NCBI GenBank assembly: GCA_903813345.2
Contig: CAIIXF020000009.1
Span: 16,209,759 to 16,273,758 of the forward strand
Source: Owenia fusiformis
Taxonomy: Eukaryota > Annelida > Polychaeta > Sabellida > Oweniidae
Direction of reading: 5' to 3'
Length of the DNA stretch: 64,000 bases
The translations under genes were made by a program, and so were the position numbers. Under the pieces are notes generated by a model that was not told the DNA's origin, did no database searches, and saw only the letters and a program-made list of their open reading frames with translations. Within the stretch, counting starts at the first letter, position 1. Each line of letters starts with the position of its first letter. Positions 22,955 through 34,604 of this stretch are shown piece after piece.

Positions 22955-23971
22955 CATTTACCTTGAAGAAGTGTCAACAATGAGTATCCATATTTTACAA
23001 TTAAAATTATTCAGAAAATTACTCACTTTTTTAGAAAATAGCAATATTTTTTATATATAGTATACATATATATACTATATATTTTGCCGTTTTTTGCTTT
23101 TATTTTTTTAAATCATTTATAATAAAAAATCATCTTATTGAAAATTTGTTATGTTAATCTGTTTTATTTATCATCCGAAGTCACGCCTAACCATAGTCTC
23201 AATACAGCGTCAAAAAATAGCGGAGTACAGTTTTCTGTACGGTGACGCAAATTGACTGCTTTGAAGCAAAAACTATGGCAAAGGGTTTAAAAAAATTAAT
23301 TTGATGAAAACAAATACGATTTCATGTGAAATAAAAACAGCATTCTCTTAGAAATGGTTTTAACTTTCTAAACATAATAAAAGTTTTACGAGCACTGTCC
23401 GGATTTTTTCTGAGTGAATCGGACCACATAATCGACCAAAGTCAAAATCGGAGACAACTTGGAGATGTTACAATCTTATATAGAGGTTGGTCTTTAATAA
23501 AATCGCCTGATCTTATGCAATCAGAGGGATTTCACTTTGCAAAAGCAATCAAAAGTTTTCGTTTCAAATCAAAAAAATTTGAGCGATAATAAAATCACAG
23601 ATATCATGCCACAAAATTAAACTTTCAATCGTTCATAAACTAAGATTTAAATTATGATTTCAGGAATCGTTTGTTGTTCCTGACATATCTATAGATCATT
23701 ATAGTGTATTAGTTATTCATTTCTAATATATTTGTTCTCGGCAGTATTCCTGGAAAGGGACAGTGACAATTTGATAGTTGTTTCTTTTATTGCTGATATC
23801 ACACTCATGTGGTAATCCTTGGGTAAATTCTTATCTTCACATGTTGATTCAAATTATCTGGAACGTTGTCCTCAGATTCTTATCACAAAATGAATCATAT
23901 TTTATCTTTTTTTTTTATTTCACATCTCCATATTTTTTTCAAATTTCAGTTAAGGTATGCGTTACTCCTGG
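22955..23971. other. No recognised feature
   Basis: AT-rich sequence with a (TA)n-like stretch at 23050-23090. No exon, repeat family or RNA gene was recognised. Confidence 0.5.
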
Positions 23972-24101
23972 TTAAAGTAACACATTTACGATGTATCTAA
24001 AATCTAAACCCTCAAAAAGTAATAGATATGACTATATGTTGTATAAAAAGAGATTTAAAAAAAATTGTGTCTGAGAGATATATAAAAAAGAAAAAAAACC
24101 T

Positions 24102-24188
24102 TAGTCTCGACCGAGAATCGAACCACCGACAGCTGGATTCAATCATCAAAACCTTAGTCCTGCGCCTTTGTCCATTAGGCCATACTGG
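24102..24188 (-). other. tRNA-Arg-like relic with pol III A and B boxes
   Basis: The reverse strand reads TGGCCTAATGGACAAAGGCG (A-box-like, D arm) and later GGTTCGATTCTCGGTCGAGAC (B box and 3' acceptor strand). The T-arm stem does not pair (GGTGG against CTCGG) and the 5' acceptor strand does not match the 3' strand. It is therefore a tRNA-derived SINE-like head rather than a working tRNA gene. The copy at 63955 keeps the better B-box context GGTTCGATTCCCGGTCGAGA. Confidence 0.7.
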
Positions 24189-24299
24189 CAAGATGAAATA
24201 TACTGTAATTCTAAAGCTATGTTATAAATTTTAGAAGACAGTCGAATCACTGCATAAGATTAATAAAAAATAGTCAATAATCATTTTAATAATATTTAA

Positions 24300-24789
24300 A
24301 CCTGCACATCGCTACAAAACGCAATATTTTGACATGTATTGTTTTTACATTTTCAAGCTCTAAAATAAAGTTTCTGTAAATAAAAATTGTTTTTTTCTGT
24401 GTAATACCAAAGAACAATCATTTAGTTAAAAAAAGAAAAAAAAATGCATGCAGGATTCGAACCCGGACCGCCTGCGTGCTAGGCGAGCATTCTACCGCTG
24501 GGCCATCAATTCATTATGAATGATATGTGTAATTAAACGCTACTTATTTTGAATGCTATAATTCGGAAGTGACGTCACGTTCTTAATTTAGAAACCTTCC
24601 AAAAATCATATTGTCGTCGACAATCGAAGCAATTCAATGAAGAATCGTTGTAATGGCACATTTATCGTGAGTATTTGTACACTAGATTTGCCCCATTTGT
24701 TCATCATTCTATAATCTTTCATTAAGCTCAAAATGATAAAGTTCACCCCCGAAACAACCCAAGATTGCGTTTTGGAGCGATGTGCAGGT
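24300..24789 (-). mobile_element. Inner TTAA-flanked MITE carrying a tRNA-Ala-like module
   Basis: ACCTGCACATCGCT(A/C)CAAAA-CGCAAT is an inverted repeat of 26 bp with one mismatch, with TTAA at 24296-24299 and 24790-24793. It lies wholly inside the larger TTAA element and has its own tRNA-like block. Confidence 0.82.
24444..24513 (-). other. tRNA-Ala(AGC)-like relic
   Basis: The reverse strand has TGGCCCAGCGGTAGAATGCTC (A box, D arm), an anticodon loop CTAGCAC with AGC, and GGGTTCGAATCCTGC (B box). The anticodon stem has a C-A mismatch, the T stem is broken and the acceptor strands do not pair, so it is tRNA-derived and probably not functional. Confidence 0.7.
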
Positions 24790-25379
24790 TTAAATATCTA
24801 TTTCGGTAAATTTTTAAGTCAAAACCAGGATTGATGATGTAAATTCAGTTTTCATTTAGATAATCTATTTCCTGTTATGAGTCGTAAAAAAAACATGGCT
24901 CCGAAAAAATATTTCTTGCATCCAAATTTCAAAATGATATATATCCATGGATCAGTTATTTTTGGCACCTGAACCCATCCTAATAGAAAGGTAAGACTAT
25001 TTTCTTGCCTCATATCGCTTAGATTGTCGAAATTCGGCCTAGAATCGTAAATGTGTTACTTTAACTTTTAAAAATAATAAGAACATAACTTCGACATATG
25101 AGTGTTACCTGATGAATGGGACCCTCACGTGCCTTCCAAATGGTAGTAAACGAACTCTAGTGTAACTACATCAGCTTATCTTTCCGTCGGATTAACAATA
25201 AGTACAGTTATACAAGAAATGTAAATGAAGTGAAAATATTCCCAAAAATTTTCCGAAAGGCATGTCATTTCCGGAAGTTATGCTACGTTATATTACTAAA
25301 CATGCGTGAAAATGGACATTTGTTCGTTCATTTTACGAGAGCTAAACAAAATGCTAACATCCAAGAATCGGGTATGACT

Positions 25380-25830
25380 CAACCATAATAATGAAAGCCC
25401 ATAAAAGAAGGGGACCTCAAAAGCTACTTTCCTTCAAAATTTGGACACCAAAATACCTAGTTCAAAATCTAGGTCAAATTCTTAGTTTTTCTTATTTTTG
25501 CAATTCGGACACTACACTTCAATGATATTCTTCGAAATTTTGTATACATGTAGCAAAGAGTGTGCTTATAATGTTAACTTTTTGCCGTCAAGAAGTTTTG
25601 AGACCCACTTTTGAGATCTGGTGATCGAAATGTAGGTCAAAATAAAAAGTTCTCCAAATTTAACGTATGAGTTATGAATTAGGGGCATAATTTCCTAAGG
25701 AATCCGGATCTGAAATTAAAATTGCAATTTGACCCCCGGTTAAGATTCTTAGCCATTTTGAAGTTTGAAATTCGCACTTGCCAGTATTCACGATGCAGAT
25801 TGATCAAATAAACTTTCAAAAAGTCCTACA
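25380..25830. repeat. Degenerate tandem-core repeat related to 46190-46660
   Basis: Shares GTAGGTCAAAA(T/C)AAAAAGT and the following CAAATTTAACG(T/C)ATG block with about 46220-46265. No ends with hairpins were found. Likely a decayed tandem-core copy. Confidence 0.45.
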
Positions 25831-25834
25831 TACC

Positions 25835-26025
25835 CTACTTTACCTCCCTACCTACTCAGCTACTTATTTGACTACTTACTCAATTGCTTAATTAGTTATT
25901 ACTTACTTAGCTAATTACTCAGCTACTAACTCAGCTTTTTACCCAGTTACTTACTCAGCTACTTACTCAACTACTACTAAGGTACTTACTCAACTAATTA
26001 CTCAGTTACTTACTCAGCTCTTTAC
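25835..26025. repeat. Minisatellite of (TTACTCAGCTAC)n
   Basis: About fifteen variants of TTACTCAGCTAC follow each other. A short stretch of the same motif occurs at 46725-46755, next to the related repeat there, so minisatellite and repeat travel together. Confidence 0.75.
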
Positions 26026-26785
26026 TGATCTATCTAGGTCAAATAAATCTGGAGTCTTAAATTGAACTTGTTCAATTTCACAAATCTAGTTATTCCTTGA
26101 GATCGTGTGAATTGATCACTCTATCACTTTGTATCTCCAATTCTGATGTTAAATTAAATAAAAGACATAAGACAAATTACACGTATAGTTCAAATCTGTC
26201 GTGCAAACAATGAATACTTGTAGTATCGTTTGAAAGAATAAAAAGTATATGTGATAAAAATCGAAACTACAGGGTGTTAAAAAACAGGATGGCGATGAAA
26301 AGTTGAATAACTTCGTCAATCCAGAATCATTCAGGTCATTCAATGTGAATTTTGTTGTGAAAGTTTGACCGTATTCTGCTCATGGAGTCAAAAACTACAG
26401 CACTTTACAACACATGCCCCATGTGGCCAATTTGCGCCAGGCAATAGATTGGTTGTACACTGTAAGACTGCCCGATCAACAAAAAATCGCTTCGATATAT
26501 CAAAAACAACACTCAAATAGCTCAAGTGAACATTATGCAATGCCGGCTTTATTTTATGACGAGACAGATGTCCGATCTAGAAATAAAGGCATATGGGTAC
26601 ATAAATTCATCCATAATTAAGCATACATTGAGATAGAATAATGTTTAAAAAATGTTAAAGATTTAACTCTTTAAAGACTGGGTCAGGACCCACGTACGTG
26701 GGTACGAGGGTACATGGGAAGGAGGTTTTTTATACAAAGCCTATTTTCTTGCATACGAGCGTCATACACACTTCCCTCATCTAAA

Positions 26786-27352
26786 TTGCGGGAAATGCTT
26801 TCCTGGCCTGTCTACCCAACCAAATTCACACAAATGATAAATAAATTTCTTTGCTTCAACAATTGAGTATTTCATCTTACCTTAGGCACGTAAAACGCTT
26901 GGTAATTGAAGAAATATAAGCATGCCCCTTGAATTTTAAAATTTTTTCATTTTGCCATACCAAGGTCACTTCCGGGTTAATCTGAGTCTAGATGTAATAC
27001 TAAATCAAACGAAATCATAAGTATTTGTTACACGAAGATTCAGTTGAAAGGGAAGCAGTGCCGTTAAGAAGGGAAGTTATTTAGAAAAGTTATTGTTTCA
27101 AAATGAGAAAAGTGATAAGTATGAGAGAACGGCTTTGGAATCGATCTCTGCGTAATAAATAATTATGATTCCGTTTCGATACATGTTTTACATTTAGACT
27201 ACCGGAAACAACATTTAGCAACATGATGGGCGATAATGAGGTAAGGTAAGATTTAACACTTTGATGTTGGAGCTAAATAATTAATTAATTGTGTGACTTT
27301 GGTTGGTATGGTAACTATGGTTACCCAGACAGGCCAGGAAAGCGTTTACCGC
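26786..27352. mobile_element. Foldback/MITE with ~40-bp inverted ends
   Basis: AAATTGCGG(G/T)AAA(T/C)GCTTTC and CTGGCCTGTCT at 26786-26817 are inverted at 27319-27352. No convincing target duplication was found. A perfect 16-bp palindrome ACCCACGTACGTGGGT lies just outside (about 26688-26703). No coding. Confidence 0.6.
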
Positions 27353-27620
27353 AATTTGTTCCATATAATATCTACGACCGTATATGCAAAGAAAATGATA
27401 AAAAATAAATATCCAAATAAGAACTAGGAATATCGAAGAACAGCATATAACGGTCGGATTTATATGACTAAGAGAAATTGATCAAAATTTGGCCTATTAG
27501 CGCAATCATGCAAATCCCTTAAATGTCCCCCGAATTTAGGTGGATGTCCCACAAGATCCTGCGACACTGAGTTTAAAAAATGTCCCGCGAGTGGATTATC
27601 TTTGGGGGTTGACAGTACTG

Positions 27621-30352
27621 CAGGGCCGTCAGATGGGGGGGGGGGTGCGATGGGTGCGACCGCACCCCCCTTTGTCACCCCACAAAATAAATTTTTTTTG
27701 AAAAGTATTTTTTTGGTAATTTTTTTCATTGACTCATACACTTTGAAAGTACCCAGAAAGCACCAAATAGCATCTTAAAATTGTAAAATTTTCTAGGGGT
27801 ATTGGCTACCCCTCACACCCCCCAGAAAACAATGGAAAGATCTAAATTTATTTTAGTGTTTTGTCTTGAGACACTTTTAAAGTGCCCAGTCATCATCAAA
27901 TAGCTCCTTGATATAGTTAGTGTTTCTGGGGGACTTGCTCCCCCTCTTGCATCTTGCACTTGCATAGCACCCCCCCTCTGCCCCCCCCCCATTTTAGTGT
28001 TTTGTCTCAGACACTTTTAAATTGCCCAGACATCATCAAATAGCTTCTTGATAAAGTTAATGATTCTGGAAGACTAACACTTACTCGCCCTCTGGCATCC
28101 CCACTCCACCTCCCCCTCTGGCAGCACTCTGGCATTTGTAAAATTTTCTTGGGAAATAGGCATTTTTAGACACTTTTAAAGTGCCCTAACTTCATCGAAT
28201 AGCACCTTGATATTGTAAATTTTGATATGGGAGACAAACACTTGCTCCCCCTCTGGCACCCCAGCCCCACCTCCCCCTCTGCCACCCCTCCCCCCCCCCT
28301 TTGACACCCCCAAAATTTGAAAAAAAATTGTGATTGTTTTTCAATGTTTTTATTGACTAATACACTTTAAAAGGGCCCAGAAGCACCAAATATCATCTTT
28401 AAATTGTAAAATTTTCTAGGAGAGTTAGCCACCCCTCGCATTCCCCACAAAACAAACCAGAACAACGGCAACGCCAAAGCGTAGCGAATCCCATCGAACA
28501 GAAATGGCTGGCATTTTTACAAACGAAGCGCAAATATCATAAAACAACACACCAGAAAGGCCACCATTTTCAAAATGGTTGCTCACTAGCCAAGTTGTCA
28601 TCAGAAGAAATAATATGCTTTTAAGTAGCCACCTCTAAAATTTTTTGAAAAATCACACACGTAGTCGTAAAATAACAGACTTAAAAATGGTGGCCATTTT
28701 TCAAAATGGCCGACTACTCCCCAAAGTTTTATTAGACAATGTGCCATGCTTAAAGTATTCACATATCAAATATGAACAAAATCGCTCCACTACTTTTCGA
28801 GTTATAGTAAAATACGTTAAAATGGCGGCCATTTTTCAAAATGGCCACCTTCTACCAAAAGCGTCATTAGAAATAGATGGTGTTCCATGCTTATAGTATT
28901 CACATACCAAATATGAACAAAATCGCTCCACTACTTTTCGAGTATTAGTAAAATACATTAAAATGGCGGCCATTTTTCAAAATTGTTTTCAAAATGGCCG
29001 CCTTCTACCAAAAGTGTCATAGGACGGTGTGCCATGCTTATAGTATTCACATACCAAATATGAACAAAATCGCTCCACTACTTTTCGAGTTATAGTAAAA
29101 TACATTAAAATGGCGGCCATTTTTCAAAATTGTTTTCAAAATGGACGCCTTCTACCAAGAGTGTCATAGGACAGTGTGCCATGCTTATAGTATTCACATA
29201 CCAAATATGAACAAAATCGCTCCACTACTTTTCGAGTTATAGTAAAATACGTTAAAATGGCGGCCATTTTTCAAAATGGCCGCCTTCTACAAAAAGTGTC
29301 TTTAGACAGTGTGCAATGCTTATAGTATTCACACACCAAATATGAACAAAATCGCTCTACTATTTTTTGAGTTACAGCAAAAATCGTAAAATGACGAGTA
29401 AAGGCCGCCATTTTTCAAGATGGCTGCCATGTGCTTTTTAATATCTACATTTGTAGCATTATTAATGTCCTTTATAATTTTTTTACATTTAAAACATATT
29501 GCTATTACAGTTTTACATATTGCACCTAAATTACTGTAAAATCGTCACTAAAATGGCCGCCATTTTGAAATGAGCGGCCATTTTGAAAATCGGCTTTCAA
29601 GCAGAACTTCTACCCCCATAGGGTATATGTGTACGAAATATGAACAAAATAGGGCCAACGGTATTTGAGTTATTGCCCGGACGGACGGACGGACGGACAG
29701 ACAGACAGACGGACGTACGTACGTACGGACGGACGGAGGCGTTCCCTATATCCCTCCGAACTTCGTTCGATGGGATAAATATTCTGAATTTCATGTATTA
29801 TTGTCTCAGACATTTTTTAAGTGCCCAGACATCATCAAATAGCACCTTGATATGGTCAATGTTTCTGGGGGACAACCTCTTGCTCCCCTACTGGCACCCC
29901 ACCCCACTTCACCCTCTCATCCTCTTTGACACCCCCAAAAGAATTTGAAAAAAAATTCACATTTTTCTTGTTGACTCATAACGCACAGGCGTACCAGATG
30001 GTTGCAAATTCGCTCCAAATACAACCAAATTTCAAAATTTTCCTGGGGGATAACCCCCAGACCCCCTGCTCGGTTTTTTATTCACTCAACTCTTATTCCC
30101 GTGGTGGTGGCCTACTACTTAGAAACTTACACTTTGAAAGTGCCCAGAAAGCACCAAATAGCATCTCAAAACTGTAAAATTTTGGAACGTTTGGAAGTTG
30201 CATTTGTTAATTCCAAACCAATATAGGGAGTAACTGACCACCCCCCCTCTGTCTTACGCGATTTGATTTACGCGCAAAAAATGACAATTTTATATTCTCT
30301 TTAGTAAGCTAAAAACTGCACCCCCCTTGGAGAAAAGTGTCTTACGGGCCTG
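27621..30352. mobile_element. TIR element with 5-bp TACTG duplication and C-rich tandem interior
   Basis: CAGGGCCGTCAG at the left is loosely inverted at the right (CTTACGGGCCTG), with TACTG immediately outside both ends (27616-27620 and 30353-30357). The interior repeats a ~125-bp unit with AAATAGC(A/T)CCTTGATAT and C-rich GCTCCCCCTCTGGCACCCC blocks. A complete F1 element (28457-29778) is inserted in it. Ends look hAT-like, but the duplication is 5 bp rather than 8. Confidence 0.6.
28457..29778 (+). mobile_element. Tandem-core element F1 (P8), intact, nested
   Basis: The 5' ACGC-CAAA-GCGT hairpin and AATCCCATCGAAC, about five core units (each with CATACCAAATATGAACAAAA and AAAATGGCGGCCATTTT), an (ACGG)n/(ACGT)n tract (29678-29738) and the 3' hairpin with GATGGGATAA are all present. 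Very similar to P4. It interrupts the C-rich array of the host element at 27621-30352. Confidence 0.85.
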
Positions 30353-30454
30353 TACTGAAATTGCGAATGGGAGAATTCATATTTTGAAAACTGCATTTAT
30401 GTGTGATGTTAACTTTGACATGTTTCTTTAATCCAGATATACAATTCATATACT

Positions 30455-30980
30455 CACGGGATGTCATCGCCTGATTTGGTCAATGTTAAGGAGCAGGTCG
30501 TTTTTACAATAAATTTCAATATTTTCACACAAAATATTTTTTTACTGAAAAACTGCTCATTCGCAGAGAAAATGTACTAGCACATGCAATGACAATGTCA
30601 ATCACGCTTCTGTACGAAATTCGGCGGAAGTCTTTTATAATCTAATACGAAGTTACTAAAAAAGGCGCGAACGCCCTACACTCAAAATGATCGTTTTTCC
30701 ATTATAACTTTTTAACGTAATTTAACGAAGGCTTCTAATTATTATCCAAGATAGTCTAAATACCGATTAAAATATTTCTTACTTCAAACAGATACGCCGT
30801 CTTTTATTCAATTTTTTAAAAAATAATAAAAAATAACTCTTGTCAATGTTAGGGAGCAGTCAATGTTAGGGAGCAAAATGATTTTATCAGAATATTAAAA
30901 ATGTAGCAAATGGCCATTTAAAATATGTATGGCATTTATAAACTAAACAATATTGTTTGAATGATTATTTTAAACCCCTT
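30455..30980 (+). repeat. Left long TIR of the 4.67-kb element
   Basis: Inverted copy of 34605-35128. It starts CACGGGATG, carries the GTCAATGTTARGGAGCA motif at about 30478, 30842 and 30858, and diverges after TTTATAAACT(A/G)AACAAT. A diverged second copy of its inner part (TTTCTTACTTCAAACAGGTA ...) follows at about 31065-31200, a sub-terminal duplication present on this side only. Confidence 0.88.
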
Positions 30981-31468
30981 GCCTTAACAAAATTTAACAA
31001 AATCGATAAAAAAAATTGTTTTGCATTTTTGTTATCTTCAGAAAATGGACTCTCAAAGATTTTTGACGAAGGAAAGTGAATTATTATCATGGATAATCTC
31101 AGTACATATTGAAATATTTCTTACTTCAAACAGGTACACCTTTCTTTAATTTTTTTTAAATAATAAAAAATAAGTATGATCAATGTGGCGGAGCAAACAA
31201 TGCAATCTAGAGTCGAATAACATAATAAAATTGTAATAAATCATTTACAGTGTAATAGTCCAAGTATTCACATGTAAAATGTCATCAAAATCCCTCTTCT
31301 GCTTTTTCAGTTATAGCAAAAATTCATAAAACACACATTAAAATGACAATATTTTTTAGCCGAAATGTCATTGGAAAGTATTATGTGCTTCTACACTGTA
31401 AGTATCCATAAACAAAATTTCAAAAAATAACTTCACTACTTTTCTAGTTAAAGCATGGGAACCTTTGT

Positions 31469-31904
31469 GGGTTTGTGTAAAAAACCAGGTGACCGGGTAA
31501 CTGGGTACCTAACCTTCCTACCAGGGTTAGGAATTCGAATTTTTTCATTTTATGCCTCAAAACGCCCAACTGACCTCCAACTCAACATTCCAGTGATACA
31601 ACCAATCAAGCAAACAACCAAACAAGCAACCAACCAAATAAATCAACCGGCAAAATAAACAAACGTTGACAGTATGCCAATCAGTGAGGCAATAAATCAA
31701 GCAACTAACTAGTGTCATCGTACGTGTAAACTGTGTAAATAACTACCTAGGACTTCCAAATTTAGTCTCTTACAGGCTCTTGGTAAAATGATGACGTTCA
31801 AATATTGAAGGGTAGTCTACAAATGTGCAACTTTGAAAGTTAGTAACCCTGCTAGGAACGTTAAGTACCTGGTTACCCGGCCACCTGGTTTTTTACACAA
31901 ACCC
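31469..31904. mobile_element. MULE-like MITE with 10-bp target duplication
   Basis: GGGTTTGTGTAAAAAACCAG at the left is mirrored by CTGGTTTTTTACACAAACCC at the right; the arms continue imperfectly for about 75 bp. GAACCTTTGT is duplicated on both sides (31459-31468 and 31905-31914). Duplications of 8-10 bp with long TIRs point to Mutator-like elements. The interior has an (AACCAATC-like) low-complexity stretch and no gene. Confidence 0.85.
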
Positions 31905-32801
31905 GAACCTTTGTAGCCATAATTAAGAAATAAGCGTGTGTCTGTAAACAGATTGTGATAACCCTACCTTCACGAGGAAAACATTACTCTGTTTGACAGG
32001 GCAGTGTAGTCATAACAGGCTAGTCAACTGACATGAGACAGGAAATAAACACATTTCTCTGATCGAGTTGATATCTCCAATTTCCATGATTTCAGATTTC
32101 AATGATACTGCAATTTTGTTTGGCTGGGAACTGACCAATGAACACTCTGTTAACTAATCAGTAATTACATTGTAAATACGAGCGACTGTTTTTGCGTTTC
32201 AATCGAATTCATTTCTAATACATTTCTTTGTGGAGATGATTCATCAGGAGCGTTAATTGCTACATAAAGAGACGCTCGTAGTTTGTTTGCTTCATGGAGT
32301 AAAAATAAAAATGTAAGTTTAAAATTTAATTTAAATCGAAAGTTTGTCGAATTATGACACTATTTAGTTGAATATTTTATGAATATTTTAATGCATATAA
32401 TACTCATTGTTAATCAGGCCACGCTAAACTTAGCGAGAAGTTTGTTTAAAATGACGAGCAATAAACCAAGAATCGTATTGTCTCTGAATGCTGTCTTTCG
32501 TTTAGTGCTTCTGCTGAAAATACTGGTACATCCCCGGGACTGTGATACGTGTGATTTTCGACTATATCGGTGAAAAAGCTCGGTTCAGCATATTCATTAG
32601 CGCATGTTACAGTAAATATATATCACCCCCCCCACAGCTTGACTTCCATTCTCAGCAAATAGTTTTACTTATTTTCATGGCCATAATATCCCGGTGTGAT
32701 CGGGGACTTACCCTGTAGGTTTACATGTAAGTACCATGATCAGCAATCAATTGGTCAAATTAATCTGTAATTTATTTTCAATTTATAATTTTTCTTTTAG
32801 A

Positions 32802-33269
32802 ATGGCTTTCGTGTGTCACTTTTGCGGAGAATATTTTTCATCCAACTACAATATGCATAGACATACTATGGATAGACATATGGTAGACGCTGTGGAATAT
32901 AATTGTCACACTTGTGGTAGCAAGTTCAAAAGGAAAGATCATCTTATTCAACATATGATGGTGCATAACTCTAGTGATCATAAGAATGTGTACGTATGCA
33001 GCAAATGCCCAAAACAGTTCTCTAGGAAAAGCTGTTTGAACAGGCACGAGATGACCCACAAGGACTCTGAGTTCTTTTGTGAGACTTGCCAGGACATGGG
33101 ATCAGATATGGAGGGCACACGCTGCTTCAAAACAAAACATTACTTAAACGTTCACAAGAAGCTTGTTCATGGAAACACGTTATTCAAATGTCCACATTGT
33201 TGTAAGGAGTTTAAATACCGAGCAACCTTACAACGGCATATTAAAACGAATCATTCTTCAAACATGTAA
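32802..33269 (+). CDS. C2H2 zinc-finger protein inside a transposon
   Basis: A 155-codon frame from ATG 32802 carries five zinc-finger units: CHFC...H-x4-H (residues ~5-24), CHTC...H-x3-H, CSKC...H-x3-H, a stretched unit starting CETC and ending with HYLNVHKKLVH, and CPHC...H-x4-H at the C-terminus. The linkers are short and rarely match TGEKP. A longer frame starts at 32736, but an acceptor (TTTTTCTTTTAG, 32789-32800) lies just before ATG 32802 and a consensus donor AAAAAT/GTAAGT at about 32311, so a non-coding 5' exon is likely. AATAAA lies at about 33582. It is probably a nucleic-acid-binding protein. Because it lies between two long TIRs, it is either a captured host gene or an element-encoded accessory protein; which one cannot be told from here. 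Confidence 0.75.
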   Translation: MAFVCHFCGEYFSSNYNMHRHTMDRHMVDAVEYNCHTCGSKFKRKDHLIQHMMVHNSSDHKNVYVCSKCPKQFSRKSCLNRHEMTHKDSEFFCETCQDMGSDMEGTRCFKTKHYLNVHKKLVHGNTLFKCPHCCKEFKYRATLQRHIKTNHSSNM

Positions 33270-33596
33270 GATAGCGTGATAAATGCGCAGCTGCAGTTGC
33301 TAGCTAGCTCATGATCTAGTAGCATGAAATGTAATGTTTTGTTATTTTAAAAATTATGTCTCCCCTGAACTGTAAATTTCAAAAATATTCTCAATAATTC
33401 CATGATAATTCATTCATATAATTACTGTAGTACATTGGAAAGTGAAATAAGTAGCTTGCACGGTGGATATGGATGACGCAGTCCAGCCACGTACTGTATG
33501 TGTAATCCCAGGTTAATATATAGGGTGTCCCCAAGTCTGCAAGTGAGCCGCTTTTTGACAATTAAATTCATTCAAAACTTAAATAAAGTAGCCTTA

Positions 33597-34109
33597 AGCC
33601 CAGTATACACCAATGGGGCAAAATCCCACTTGCCCATCGAGTCCGATCTTGCCCTATCGAATCCTATCGAATCCGCCCCAATGAGTCCAACGGAGTCCCA
33701 TGGTTGATGACTTTGCCCCATCAAGTCCCAACGTGCCCCATCGAGCCCCATGGAGTCCCATCAAATCCCACCTTGCCCCATTGGTGTATGTTGGGCTTCA
33801 CATAACATGTGACCTGATCGGAAATCCCACGATGCCCCATGGAAAGAATGAACATGTTCATTCTCGATGGGGCAAGATGGGACTCCGTGGGATTTTGCCC
33901 CATCCTGCCCCATCGAATCCCATCGAGTCCAACGTGGGACCTCATGGGACTCGATGGGGCAAGATTATATGCAAGTTGGGGCAAAATCCGACGGAGTCCC
34001 ATTGATTCCCACGGACTTCATGGGGCAAAATCCCAAAAGGTCCCACTAGGTCCCACGCCATGTTAAGTCTATGGAGGTCCCAACTTGTCCCATTGGTGTA
34101 TACCGGGCT
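33597..34109. mobile_element. PIF/Harbinger-like MITE with TTA duplication
   Basis: AGCCCAGTATACACCAATGG at the left is mirrored by CCATTGGTGTATACCGGGCT at the right, with TTA outside both ends (33594-33596 and 34110-34112). T(A/T)A duplications are typical of PIF/Harbinger. The interior is built from short variants of CCCATCGA(A/G)TCCCA and its complement. Open frames on both strands here come only from that repetition. Confidence 0.82.
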
Positions 34110-34604
34110 TTAGAGTATCATTAGCAAGTGGTACACATATAACAGAGATCGGTTATATACTGCATTGTCTGAGTATTGACAAATTGAAGTATACGTGTAA
34201 AAATCTACTATCATACATGTAACTGCGCAATGAGCCCTTCATAGAGTTTGTGCCAGCTATCAGGTGATACCCGGTCGTAAAGATAAGTGCGAGACTAACT
34301 CTCTTACTTTAATACTAGGAAAATATCAAATCATAGAACTGAAGGATGTCGGAGATTTCTCAAGCCTATATATCAGTTCAGATAATTTATCATCCACAAT
34401 TTAGGATTGTGAACTGATGACATCATCAAAAAGTGTATATAACGATACATCCATTCATTTACAGTTAGAGGTCAACGAATAAAGAAGGAATGGTTCGCAT
34501 CTAAATATTTCTAAAACGAACGTAAACAGGATTTAGCTGAAAATAAAAAATGCAAAATAACCTTTTCAATGATTTTCTTACAATTTTAACGCTTTCCTCC
34601 CCAA

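Larger units (their letters stand above)
23976..25060 (-). mobile_element. TTAA-flanked MITE carrying a tRNA-Arg-like module
   Basis: AGTAACACATTTACGAT at the left is inverted exactly at the right end, and TTAA flanks both sides (23972-23975 and 25061-25064). It contains a tRNA-like block at 24102-24188 and a second, independently TTAA-flanked element at 24300-24789. A second copy with the same left end and tRNA block enters the window at 63825. TTAA targets are used by piggyBac and Kolobok; the class is unresolved. Confidence 0.82.

Noticed and set aside
24102-24188. Functional tRNA-Arg gene
   Set aside because: The acceptor and T stems do not pair; the block is a fixed part of a repeated element.
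24444-24513. Functional tRNA-Ala gene
   Set aside because: Mismatch in the anticodon stem, broken T stem and unpaired acceptor strands.
26414-26620. 68-residue frame MPHVANLRQAIDWLY...
   Set aside because: No recognised domain or neighbouring gene signal; plausibly a decayed element fragment but not supportable.
33700-34066. Several overlapping Pro/Ser/Gly-rich frames on both strands
   Set aside because: They are products of the CCCATCGARTCCCA word array inside the Harbinger-like MITE.
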